Assembly (NCBI GenBank): GCA_029263395.1
Contig: JAJCXO010000034.1
Coordinates: 1-64,000 of the forward strand
Source of the DNA: Acidobacteriota bacterium
GTDB taxonomy: Bacteria > Acidobacteriota > Thermoanaerobaculia > Multivoradales > J023
Length of the DNA: 64,000 nt
Direction of reading: 5' to 3'
The position numbers and the translations under genes are program-made. The notes under the pieces were generated by a model. It did no database searches. It had not been told where the DNA came from and worked only from the letters and a program-made list of their open reading frames with translations. Shown here piece by piece: positions 1 through 10,465 of the stretch. Positions within the stretch are counted from its first letter, which is position 1. Each line of letters begins with the position of its first letter.

Positions 1-1
1 C

Positions 2-2056
<2,055 letters not shown>

Positions 2057-2139
2057 CTCGTTTACAACCATGGGTAGCCGGTTGCACACCGGCTACCATC
2101 ATGACGCGAGTCGGTAGTCTTGCTCGAGTGAATACGCTT

Positions 2140-3279
2140 CTATCGTTTCCCAACGGTCGCCGCCAGCGAGTAGTAACCCTCACCGGCGTCTGCACTTTCG
2201 AGCTGCACAAAATAGAGGCCCGGCTCGAGCCGACGAGTGAATCGGACACCATGCTCAGCAAGTGCGATCCAATCGAGACGTTGCCCCTGTTGGTCATAAA
2301 GCCCGCCAACAAGGTCTACATCACCGTACAGGTTGAATTCGACCTGGGAATGACTCGAGACTGGGGAACCCGGTACAACGAAGGCAAAGGTGTCGACGTC
2401 ATCACCCCAACCGTTGCGAAGCTCTCCCGAGATCAGTTGTCCGGTGTTGAGGAAGGTCGCACAGGTCGACACATCGCCGTGATCATCGAGATCACCTCGA
2501 CGACACAAACGATGCAGCTTCGAGCTTATCGGGCCACTGGCGGAAGGAACAACGCCACGCAGCGGATCGGGATCGGCCTCAATTTCATCCTCATCTTCCC
2601 CTACATCACCCTGCGTCGTCTGAGAGGTATACGGAACGAAGGCTGTCCGTGCCTGATTGCCGTCGCGCAGCGGGTCGGGGTCGGCCTCAATTTCATCCTC
2701 ATCCTCCCCTACATCACCCTGAGTCGTCTGAGAGGTGTACGCCACGAAGGCTGTCCGTGCCTGATTGCCGTCGCGCAGCGGGTCGGGGTCGGCCTCAATT
2801 TCATCCTCATCCTCCCCTACATCACCCTGCGTCGTCTGAGAGGAATGCGCCACGAAGGCTGTTTGGACTCTATTCTGACGAGACGGGGCCAGCGGATCAC
2901 GACGAACACGAAACAAATAGGAACCGGGGCGACGAACGTTAACAACCACATGGACCAAAGAACGTTCGACCACAGCCAAATTACGCGACATATCCAACCC
3001 ACACTCTGCCCCTACGATCGCCAGCGAAGTCGTATCGAAGCTCGAAGAGCTCACACTCAACAAACCGGCAGCAGGCACGTCGACGCGAACCACTTGCGAC
3101 GCATGATCAGAAGCGTCAAAAAACCGTGTCGTGGCATCCAGTGCCACCGGCACAGCGTCAAGACAGGGATTCGAAACATTTTGATCGAACGTGGCGTAGC
3201 TCGGTACTGTACAGATCCAACACAATACAAAAGCGATCGAAAAGAACGAACACAACTTCGAAGAACAATCAATAGACAT
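2140..3279 (-). CDS. Secreted protein with three acidic 36-aa tandem repeats
   Basis: Hypothetical exported protein of about 379 aa. The start at 3279 is chosen because an AAGGAGAT ribosome site lies 4-5 bases upstream and because a clear signal peptide follows (hydrophobic run ending PSYA). A longer frame upstream to 3459 has no such support. The middle carries three near-identical 36-aa units containing the acidic core GEDEDEIEADPDPL. The C-terminal part has a GD-rich segment (DDVDTFAFVVPG, then LEPGLYFVQLES) like bacterial pre-peptidase C-terminal (PPC-like) beta-sandwich domains. It converges with the kinase gene and lies back to back with the sigma factor gene. Function is unknown; surface or extracellular location is inferred. 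Confidence 0.75.
   Translation of the reverse strand: MSIDCSSKLCSFFSIAFVLCWICTVPSYATFDQNVSNPCLDAVPVALDATTRFFDASDHASQVVRVDVPAAGLLSVSSSSFDTTSLAIVGAECGLDMSRNLAVVERSLVHVVVNVRRPGSYLFRVRRDPLAPSRQNRVQTAFVAHSSQTTQGDVGEDEDEIEADPDPLRDGNQARTAFVAYTSQTTQGDVGEDEDEIEADPDPLRDGNQARTAFVPYTSQTTQGDVGEDEDEIEADPDPLRGVVPSASGPISSKLHRLCRRGDLDDHGDVSTCATFLNTGQLISGELRNGWGDDVDTFAFVVPGSPVSSHSQVEFNLYGDVDLVGGLYDQQGQRLDWIALAEHGVRFTRRLEPGLYFVQLESADAGEGYYSLAATVGKR
2559..2862. repeat. Three-copy 108-bp tandem repeat inside the secreted-protein gene
   Basis: The AATTTCATCCTCATC core recurs at 2581, 2689 and 2797, exactly 108 bp apart, and similarity extends over whole units. The period is a multiple of three, so the reading frame on the minus strand is kept. 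Copies 2 and 3 are closer to each other than to copy 1, which suggests recent duplication. Confidence 0.92.
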
Positions 3280-3523
3280 GGCATCTCCTTCTCGGGTCTT
3301 GCTCGGACCCGAACCTTTCAATTGACTGCCAGGTTCGCTGGCACGATTTCCACAAAGGAAAACAACAACATAGGCAGGAGCAACCGATCGGTCTTGAAGA
3401 CGAACTGGCCGTTTTGTGTCCGTCCTGTTTCCTGGTCTTGCTTGAATGGACGGACCCATCCAAAATTTTTCATAGAAAAATCCAAGAATTATTCGAGCAG
3501 CCTCCCAACATCACGCGTCTCGC

Positions 3524-4618
3524 ATGTCAGTAGACTTGGCTTCTGAGCTTCCAAGAGTCAGAAGAATGCGTCAGAAACCGGAAAAGCCGCTGCACTTCGC
3601 GCAACCCGACTTGGAGCCCGACGACAGCGTGCCGGCCGAAAGAACGGCGATCGAGAAAAGAATGAGCGGACACGGAACTCAGCAACGCACGCGGTGGTGG
3701 CACCGCAAGTCAACTAAGAGTGCCAAGGAGATTTTTGTCGACCACGTCGACTTGATCGCACGCGTTGCGAAGTCCGCTGCCCGGCGGGCAGGCTTCTCCA
3801 AGGAAGATGCCGAGGACTTCCATTCCAAAGTCAATGTCAAACTAATCAGCGACAACTATGCCGTCTTACAGAAGCATCGTGGCGAGAGTTCCGTCGCGAC
3901 CTTTCTGACGGTCGTCATCAACAACCAATTGCGGGACTTTCGCAACCACAAGTTGGGTAAGTTCCGGTATTCCGCCAAAGCCATCAAACTGGGAGAGACC
4001 GCCAAGGCTCTCGAGTTGCTGATCGCACGAGACGGGCACAAACCCGAGACGGCGATCGATATGCTGAAGCGCCAGCGCAAGCTCGAGGAAACCCCACACG
4101 AATTGTTGCAGCTGGTCGACCAACTCCCCCGTCGACCACCTCCGCGCCGGTTCGTAGGCGAGGAGACCCTGGAACAGGCCCAGCATGCTCTACCCCAAAG
4201 TGATACCGAACATAGAGTTGTGGACGCTGAGCGAGAGGCACTCGCTCGGGACGTGACCCGGATACTCAACCTTGCGCTGAAGACCTTGAGCCCCGAGGAT
4301 CTGCTGATCCTCAAGATGCACTATCGAGACGGCTGCAAAATTTCGACGATTGCTACCACCCTGAAGTTAGAGCAAAGACCCCTTTACAACCGACGGGCGA
4401 AGTGTCTTGCTGCGCTCGAACGAGTTCTCGAAGCCGAGGGCTTGACCTGGGAGAAGGTGCGCGAGACTCTAGGATGGCACGGCGAAGATCTCCAGGCCAA
4501 CTTCGGAGACGAGCACTCGGAGCAGGGCGACAGCACCCATCTCTCCGACAACAAGACGAAGTCTGAATCAAAAGCCCCAGATCAGGACGAAAGTCCAGGA
4601 TCAGGTCCGTCTAAATGA
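3524..4618 (+). CDS. Sigma-70 family (ECF-like) RNA polymerase sigma factor
   Basis: Probable alternative sigma factor of 364 aa. A sigma region-2-like segment lies around residues 68-135 (FVDHVDLIARVAKSAA through NNQLRDFRNH). A region-4 helix-turn-helix lies around residues 245-300 (LKTLSPEDLLILKMHY, then ISTIATTL). Between them is a long linker of about 100 residues, and after region 4 an acidic, disordered tail of about 60 residues; both are unusual for minimal ECF factors. Start is uncertain: Met46 (MSGHGTQQ, position 3659) would also preserve all domains. It is followed 28 bases later by a probable anti-sigma gene, so the two likely form an operon. Target promoters are unknown. Confidence 0.82.
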   Translation: MSVDLASELPRVRRMRQKPEKPLHFAQPDLEPDDSVPAERTAIEKRMSGHGTQQRTRWWHRKSTKSAKEIFVDHVDLIARVAKSAARRAGFSKEDAEDFHSKVNVKLISDNYAVLQKHRGESSVATFLTVVINNQLRDFRNHKLGKFRYSAKAIKLGETAKALELLIARDGHKPETAIDMLKRQRKLEETPHELLQLVDQLPRRPPPRRFVGEETLEQAQHALPQSDTEHRVVDAEREALARDVTRILNLALKTLSPEDLLILKMHYRDGCKISTIATTLKLEQRPLYNRRAKCLAALERVLEAEGLTWEKVRETLGWHGEDLQANFGDEHSEQGDSTHLSDNKTKSESKAPDQDESPGSGPSK

Positions 4619-4646
4619 GCATGCGAATAGCACACGGAGAAGGATC

Positions 4647-5570
4647 TTGACGACGCTCGAAGAAGCACCCGACTTGGAAGACCTGGCGGCCTACGTCGAC
4701 GGTCGATTGTCGGGAGCCTCGAAGGCTCGTGTCGAGGCGCATTTGCTGCATGATGAGGACTACTACGATGTCTTCATGGAAACCGTGAAGTTCAAGGAGG
4801 AGCAGACACTGGAGGCCGCCCCCGACGAAGATAAGGTCGTGCGCTGGCCCGGGCTGCGAGTCATCGTCCCGCTGGTTGCTGCAGCAATGTTGGTGATGGC
4901 TCTCAGGCACTCGATGCTTTCCGTAACTCAACGGCCAGGCGAGCTTGTCGCGAGCCTTGACCCGACCGCTATCGTGGCAGTGCAGGGTTGGGAGGACGCA
5001 GGCTGGTCGAATCTGCGTGGCGGCGACCCAATCACAGCGGATCAGGCGCTCGCTTACCGTCTCGGAGTGCGATCAATCGATCTGAGAGTGGCGTTGGCGG
5101 CCAAGGACTTCAAAAATGCGCTCGAATTCGCCCGAACCATCAACTCTCGAATGACATCCAACACCTGGTTGTTTCCTGATGGAGCACCAGGATATGACGC
5201 CTTGCTCGACCAACTCGCAGTTGCGTTTGATCATCCAGATCTGGCCGATGTTGAAACTCTCTTGGCCTCAGCAGTCGCTGCAGAGGCCGACCTCCTGCTC
5301 TCCCCGGAAGACTTTTCCGATGTCCGCCCATTCATCGACATGGGTCGCTGGGTGGAGCTTGGGCGCCTTGCAGCGTTGAGTCGAGAGCCTTCAGTGCTTC
5401 GCGACGCTTTGCGGGCAGCGAAGACATGGCACAACAGTTCGATCAATCAGCAGGCCCAAACCTTGGCAACCTTGCGCAAGAAGAAAACGCTCGGACCCGC
5501 AGACTTCGATCAAGCGTTCGATACGTTCTCGAAGATCAACGAAATTCTGGTTGAAACACGCGGCCTCTAG
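4647..5570 (+). CDS. Putative membrane anti-sigma factor without zinc-finger cysteines
   Basis: A 307-aa protein starting at a TTG codon preceded by GAGAAGGA. The N-terminal ~45 residues (DLAAYVDGRLSGASKARVEA) match the pattern of zf-HC2/ASD anti-sigma domains, but the usual His/Cys ligands are replaced, as in the non-zinc subset. One membrane helix follows (VIVPLVAAAMLVMAL, about residues 71-86). The C-terminal ~220 residues are predicted helical and extracytoplasmic, possibly sensory. Position directly downstream of the sigma factor supports the anti-sigma role, which remains inference; nothing in the C-terminal part identifies a ligand. Confidence 0.68.
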   Translation: MTTLEEAPDLEDLAAYVDGRLSGASKARVEAHLLHDEDYYDVFMETVKFKEEQTLEAAPDEDKVVRWPGLRVIVPLVAAAMLVMALRHSMLSVTQRPGELVASLDPTAIVAVQGWEDAGWSNLRGGDPITADQALAYRLGVRSIDLRVALAAKDFKNALEFARTINSRMTSNTWLFPDGAPGYDALLDQLAVAFDHPDLADVETLLASAVAAEADLLLSPEDFSDVRPFIDMGRWVELGRLAALSREPSVLRDALRAAKTWHNSSINQQAQTLATLRKKKTLGPADFDQAFDTFSKINEILVETRGL

Positions 5571-5580
5571 TGGCCAACCT

Positions 5581-6852
5581 CTAGCGGTCGACGTAGCCAT
5601 CCCGTGCCCTTACATTCAGTCCACGGCCAGTAACGTCGACAACAACCGGTCGCCACGACCCATCGTTGCGCCGGGGCTCAGGATCGTAGCCGAGGGCGTA
5701 CTGCTGCCGAAGTTCGGCAAGGATGTCCTCGAAGGCCAGTTCGACGCTCTCGAGACTCGGCACGCTCACGATACGGCCGCCGCTTTCTTTGACAACTCGC
5801 TCCAATCGCTCGTAAAGCTCTCGCGAAGCCTCGGCATCACGCCACGAGTTGGTTGGGATCAGGTGGACCGGTACCAATGGGTTGGCACCTCTGATATCTC
5901 CCAGGTGTCGGCCAACACTCGGTTCGAAGGCGGTCAGGCGGACCCAATAAATCAAAGCTTGGCTGCGCCGAGCAACCTGCCGGATCTGCTCGGTCTCGAG
6001 CACGCTGTGGGCGTCCCAGCCATCGGACAGTAAAATCACCACCCGGCGTCCTTGGCGTGCCTCGAGCAGCGTCAACGCCATGTGCAAGTGGTCGAGCACC
6101 GCCGTACCGCCAGCATCTTCGACGGTATTGAGGGTTTCTGCCAGCGGAGCGCTATCGCCACTCCAGGGGGTGATAGCCAACAACCGGTCGGAGAACACCA
6201 TCAGCTTCGCTTCATCGAGGGGGCGCATCCCGTGGACAAAACGATGAGCCCCTACCAACGAAGTCCGCAGCTGTCGCCCGTGCATCGATCCGCTGCCGTC
6301 GATCATGATCAGGGCGGTGAATGGGATGTCGCCGCGGGCAAAGGTGACGAGCTGCTGAGCCCTCCCTTCGTCGACGATCCGAAAGTCACCGGGCTCTAGA
6401 TCGAGGACTCGTTCGCCACTACGACGACTGACCGTGACGTACAGCTGCTGGAGCTCAACCTCCAATTGTTCGTGCACCGCGATGCGTGGCGTTGTGCGCG
6501 TCGCGCTGCCGAGGGCGCCGTCTGGACCGAACACAACAACTTCGATGCGGCGCTCTCGGTTCTCGGGACCGACGTCTACCAACCACCTGTAGGAGACCTC
6601 AGGCAAACCGTCGACCCCCTGCTCATCCATTGGCCGAGCGTCAATCCGTTGACCATCCATCGTCAGTTCAACCCGTTCGATCGGCTCTGTAGACTCAATG
6701 CTGACGGCAATTTCAGTCTGATCAAAAATCGCCTGGCCAGGGGACGGCTTGTCAATCTGAATCCGCACACTGGCTCCATTCTCGGCGGCACCCGCCCATT
6801 GGACACACCAACACACACCTAATAAGAGGCCGAGCAGCGTGGTCCTCACCAT
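5581..6852 (-). CDS. Secreted VWA-domain protein (Acidobacterial VWFA-related type)
   Basis: About 423 aa with an N-terminal signal sequence (VRTTLLGLLLGVCWCV). The start at 6852 has GGAG 8 bases upstream and overlaps the stop of the upstream gene by 7 bases; a longer frame to 6870 is possible. An N-terminal Ig-like domain precedes a von Willebrand factor A domain with an intact MIDAS start, DGSGSM (Asp185-x-Ser-x-Ser), then TxxD-like and DGWD segments. The C-terminal segment QQYALGYDPEPRRNDG is a hallmark of the VWFA-related proteins common in Acidobacteria. It is probably a metal-dependent adhesion or binding protein, translationally coupled to the TPR-like protein upstream. Ligand unknown. 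Confidence 0.85.
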   Translation of the reverse strand: MVRTTLLGLLLGVCWCVQWAGAAENGASVRIQIDKPSPGQAIFDQTEIAVSIESTEPIERVELTMDGQRIDARPMDEQGVDGLPEVSYRWLVDVGPENRERRIEVVVFGPDGALGSATRTTPRIAVHEQLEVELQQLYVTVSRRSGERVLDLEPGDFRIVDEGRAQQLVTFARGDIPFTALIMIDGSGSMHGRQLRTSLVGAHRFVHGMRPLDEAKLMVFSDRLLAITPWSGDSAPLAETLNTVEDAGGTAVLDHLHMALTLLEARQGRRVVILLSDGWDAHSVLETEQIRQVARRSQALIYWVRLTAFEPSVGRHLGDIRGANPLVPVHLIPTNSWRDAEASRELYERLERVVKESGGRIVSVPSLESVELAFEDILAELRQQYALGYDPEPRRNDGSWRPVVVDVTGRGLNVRARDGYVDR

Positions 6853-8234
6853 GCTGGGTTCTCCGGGCATTCGCTCAAGGTCAGCAGGTTGCCGGGGTTC
6901 TCTTCCAACAGCCGAATAAGCGCTGTGGCCAGGGCAGTCTTGCGCTGCTCCACCACTCGTTCGAGACGGCGGCGCTCCTGATCAAGCTCGTCGCGTCGCG
7001 GATCACAGTACTTGGAGCGCGGCGTGAGACCAGAGTCACCACCCCATTCGGACTCCACCTCCTGCACTAACGTTGAAGACACTTGCCAATCTTCATGCAA
7101 CAAGTTGGACAGCTGGAGCCGAAGTCGAACATTGTCCGGGAAGTGCTCCGAGCCCTCTCGCAAAATCACCAGTGCTCGGCCAAGATCAGTCTCCGCCAGC
7201 AGCCGTCCGGCCTCCTGGTAAGCAATGATCCGTAGCCAGTCGGGTTGTTGGCGCCTGGCAATGGCCTCCAACTCATGAGCATCGGTGGCACCGATACGCT
7301 GCCGGTTGATTGCCCATCGCAAAACAATCTCAGGATCCTCTGGACGTGCCCCGGCCAACAAGGAGAGGTGTTTCGCAGCCCTACGATAGTTGCCGGATCG
7401 CTCTTCCAGAAACGCCGCCCAATACCGCGCGGCAAAGTGATCGGGGGCAAGGTCGAGTACCCGCAGGTAGACCTCTCGAGTTTCCACTCCAGTCTCGAAC
7501 AGCGTCAGATTCTGCAGCGTGTCGGCGAGACTCACGAGCATCGCAACCGTATTGCTCAATGCTTCGCTCGAGGGGGCGTGGCGACGATAGCCGTCGAGCG
7601 TCGCAAAAACCTGGTCCTTGTTGGGTTCAGCGAGCCAAGGCCGGAACACCTTCGACATATGCTCTTCATAAGTTAGATGGTGGAGTTGAGACAAGGCAAG
7701 CAGCGCCTCTGGCTCAAAGTCCAGCAACCACCGATAGGTTGTCTTCTGGATCTCTCGCAGACAGTTGCTCCCGCGTAGGCGACGATTCAGAATGGCCGGC
7801 CGTTTCGGCAGGTTGATGGCATACCTGAAACTCCGCCCTGCACTCCCGTAGGGCAAACGTGGGTACGTGTCGACGGTGATCTCGAAGCCTACTTGATCGC
7901 TGAAGAAACGGTGCTCCAGATCCGCAAGCTGGGCTACCGCATCCGGAGTACCTTCTGCCCAGGCCACCACGACCGACAGATAAGCCTGTTCGAACCTGCG
8001 TTCGACGTCAGGTTCGACGGAGCTCTCCTCAGCTTCGAGCCCGAACGAAAGGCCACAGATCAGGACAAAGCCAACCCATCCGAGTCTGAGTGTCCTCGTG
8101 GCGGAACGCCACCGTCCCCGATCGGGCGGACAGTAGTCGCCCGCAGGCGTGGCAGGGGCAAACAAGGCTTCAGTCAAGCCTCGCGACTTGATCGCCTGAG
8201 ACTCTCCAAGGGCTATCGAATCAATCCTTTGCAT
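6846..8234 (-). CDS. Exported TPR-like protein preceding the VWA protein
   Basis: A 462-aa protein with a hydrophobic export segment near residues 50-68 (LRLGWVGFVLICGLSFG). The long N-terminal extension suggests that the true start may lie further downstream. The rest is helical with TPR-like units (residues near 245-400, e.g. FAARYWAAFLEERSGNYRRA), consistent with a scaffold. It overlaps the VWA gene by 7 bases, so the two are probably co-translated and may interact. The gene diverges from the DUF455 gene at 8314, so the short spacer must hold both promoters. No enzymatic motif was seen. Confidence 0.7.
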   Translation of the reverse strand: MQRIDSIALGESQAIKSRGLTEALFAPATPAGDYCPPDRGRWRSATRTLRLGWVGFVLICGLSFGLEAEESSVEPDVERRFEQAYLSVVVAWAEGTPDAVAQLADLEHRFFSDQVGFEITVDTYPRLPYGSAGRSFRYAINLPKRPAILNRRLRGSNCLREIQKTTYRWLLDFEPEALLALSQLHHLTYEEHMSKVFRPWLAEPNKDQVFATLDGYRRHAPSSEALSNTVAMLVSLADTLQNLTLFETGVETREVYLRVLDLAPDHFAARYWAAFLEERSGNYRRAAKHLSLLAGARPEDPEIVLRWAINRQRIGATDAHELEAIARRQQPDWLRIIAYQEAGRLLAETDLGRALVILREGSEHFPDNVRLRLQLSNLLHEDWQVSSTLVQEVESEWGGDSGLTPRSKYCDPRRDELDQERRRLERVVEQRKTALATALIRLLEENPGNLLTLSECPENPAW

Positions 8235-8313
8235 GAGAATCCACGTGATTCACCAACTCGCCAGCGTAACGAAGGTATGCTGTCGACACGCGCTATCTTG
8301 TACTCTTAAAGCA

Positions 8314-9162
8314 ATGATCAAGCCAAGCACGATCACGGCGAAGGAACCGATCACCCAGCTCCGCGAGTTTGCTCTCGCCATCGTCCAGGGCGATAGCCTC
8401 GACGTCAAGTTGAGTCCACCATCCCTTTCCCCGGCAGAAGGCCAACGGTGCGTCGCCTTGTCAGACGAAGCACCTGGAACCGCCTTACGATTGGCCCAAC
8501 CCGGCCGACCCGCGGAGCTGGCAATCCAACCAGGGCGCGATGTTCGAGTCCCGTCGATCGAGGGCTTCGCCGACCGAGAGCAACGGGTGCGTATCCTGCA
8601 CGCCCTTGCCAACCACGAGCTACAAGCGGCCGAGCTATTCGCTTGGGCGCTGCTCGCTTTTCCCGACGCTCCCTCCGACTTTCGGCAAGGTCTGCTCCAC
8701 ATCCTCACTGATGAGCAACGCCATACGCGAATGTACATCGCGAGACTAGAAGCTTGTGGGGCGTCATTTGGTGACTATCCGGTCAGTGGCTATTTCTGGA
8801 ACAAAATCGACACCCTCTGCTCGCCGCTGGACTTCATTTGTGCCATGTCATTAACCTTCGAAAATGCCAACCTCGATCACACCATCGACTACGCTGCAGC
8901 AGCACGACGAGCTGGCGACCACAAAACCGCTACGGTGATCGATCGAGTACATCGCGACGAAGTTGAGCACGTCCGGTTTGGCTGGCAATGGCTTCAGTTA
9001 TTCAAGCGCGAGGACCACACCGCTTGGCAGGCTTACGGCGAGCACCTGACTTGGCCGCTACGCCCTGCCAAAGCTCGCGGCAAAACGTTTCATCGCCAAG
9101 GCCGGGATGCAGCTGGGTTGGATGCCGAGTTCATTCGACGGCTCGAAGAGAGCTTGGGTTGA
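8314..9162 (+). CDS. DUF455-family ferritin-like protein
   Basis: A 282-aa protein (start MIKPST chosen because the upstream extension is Cys-rich and would overlap the divergent gene). It fits the DUF455 ferritin-like family: four helices carrying HELQAAELF, DEQRH, FENANLDH and the signature DEVEHVRFGW, giving Glu/Asp/His ligands for a di-metal centre. Family members are uncharacterised, often listed as tRNA-hydroxylase-like or rubrerythrin-like, so only a di-iron carboxylate fold is claimed. Its TGA stop overlaps the TTG start of the next gene in TTGA, implying translational coupling to the ATP-grasp-like protein. Confidence 0.85.
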   Translation: MIKPSTITAKEPITQLREFALAIVQGDSLDVKLSPPSLSPAEGQRCVALSDEAPGTALRLAQPGRPAELAIQPGRDVRVPSIEGFADREQRVRILHALANHELQAAELFAWALLAFPDAPSDFRQGLLHILTDEQRHTRMYIARLEACGASFGDYPVSGYFWNKIDTLCSPLDFICAMSLTFENANLDHTIDYAAAARRAGDHKTATVIDRVHRDEVEHVRFGWQWLQLFKREDHTAWQAYGEHLTWPLRPAKARGKTFHRQGRDAAGLDAEFIRRLEESLG

Positions 9163-10415
9163 GCCAATCGGCAGGCTCGCAAACCACGTCAAGGGTTTTG
9201 ACAGGCCGGATCGTCGGAAATCTCGATTGTGAGTCGGAGTTCGCACGCGAGGCGGCCTTGGCTGAGGGTACCCCTCTGCGGCAAGGCCCCCTTTCGCGAC
9301 GCGCGCTGGCGACAATTGCCGGCGCGGCAACCCTGCTGCGCGTCTTCGCTCGGCCGGGTGACCGGCTGTGGTTACCAGCCCCGGTTGAGGCGGAGTCGAT
9401 GTGCCCTGTCGACGGCCTGCCACGCCCCGAACTAGACAGCGGATCGCTGTGCGATCTCGCACCGAGCCAGACGGTCCTCGCCTGGGGGGAGACTCGAACG
9501 ATCGCTGCTGAACGAGCACGAGGGCAGTCCAGCAACGATGACGACACGGCAACAGAAAGCCTATCGGAACTGCTCTGGGCCACCCCGTCAACCCCAACCG
9601 CAACCGCCAGCACAATCAACGATCGCCGTTTTTGCCAGACCTTGGCATCCACCCTCGGTTGCCGCCTGCCTGGGGCCCGCATGGTCGCTTCGCGACGAGC
9701 GCTCGAGGCCCACCTCACGACCGGCGGCGCCAGCGCCTCGATTGACCACAGTTGGGTGCTGAAGGCTCGATTTTCGGCCGCCGGAAGATGGCGCGCCATC
9801 CAGCGCCCTGGCTCAAACCTGGCGCCAGCCCGTATCGACCGCCTGTTCGATCGCCACGGCGCCCTCCTGTTCGAGCCTTGGATGGAGCGCGTTGACGACA
9901 TCGGCTACAGTGCGCTGCTGACACCTCAGGGCCTGACCCGGATCGGATGCCATCGCCTCCTAGTGGACTCGGCAGGGCACTTCCGGGGCGTCGAGCTTTT
10001 GGTTGATGCTGACTCCCAAAACTTCCCCTGGCTCGACGTTGCTGAGACGGCAGAACTCGAACGTGTACTCGAGGGGGTCTCCGCAGCGCTTCAGCGTGAA
10101 GGCCACACCGGCCCCTTCGGTATCGACGCTTGGCGGTATCGAACCAGGGATGGCCAGATCCTGTTGCAGCCGCTCGGCGAAATCAACGGTCGCATGACGT
10201 TTGGTTTGGTAGCGCGGGCACTGGTCAACCGACTACGAACACGGCTCGAACCACGCTACCGCGAGCCTGGATGCCGAGCCCAACTCCGCTTCGGCAGACA
10301 GCTACCGAGTGAGCATGCGGCCCGCCCGGCACCGGTCAAAACCGTCCCGCTCTATCGAGCCTTGCACCCCACAGAGCAAGCGATCTGGCTCGAGTTTTGT
10401 CCACCCCGCCCCTGA
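9159..10415 (+). CDS. ATP-grasp-like protein coupled to DUF455
   Basis: About 418 aa. The frame is open back to 8988, but the region overlapping the DUF455 gene is not protein-like, and a TTG at 9159 forms a TTGA overlap with its stop, so I start there. The C-terminal half resembles an ATP-grasp fold: a basic nucleotide-binding segment around SWVLKARFSAAGRWR, then LLFEPWMERVDDIG, a catalytic-loop-like FGIDAWRY, and an acidic/Asn metal site LGEINGRMTFG (compare EINPR in carboxylate-amine ligases). The N-terminal half is divergent. A peptide-bond-forming or carboxylate-activating role is inferred only from the fold; the substrate is unknown. Confidence 0.7.
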   Translation: MSQSAGSQTTSRVLTGRIVGNLDCESEFAREAALAEGTPLRQGPLSRRALATIAGAATLLRVFARPGDRLWLPAPVEAESMCPVDGLPRPELDSGSLCDLAPSQTVLAWGETRTIAAERARGQSSNDDDTATESLSELLWATPSTPTATASTINDRRFCQTLASTLGCRLPGARMVASRRALEAHLTTGGASASIDHSWVLKARFSAAGRWRAIQRPGSNLAPARIDRLFDRHGALLFEPWMERVDDIGYSALLTPQGLTRIGCHRLLVDSAGHFRGVELLVDADSQNFPWLDVAETAELERVLEGVSAALQREGHTGPFGIDAWRYRTRDGQILLQPLGEINGRMTFGLVARALVNRLRTRLEPRYREPGCRAQLRFGRQLPSEHAARPAPVKTVPLYRALHPTEQAIWLEFCPPRP

Positions 10416-10465
10416 TGGCTTCCATGTCGCCAACTTAGTCCTCGCGAGGACGTAATCTAGCGACT

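Noticed and set aside
8988-9158. Upstream extension of the ATP-grasp-like gene
   Set aside because: Overlaps the DUF455 gene in another frame with non-conserved composition; the TTGA junction explains the start better.
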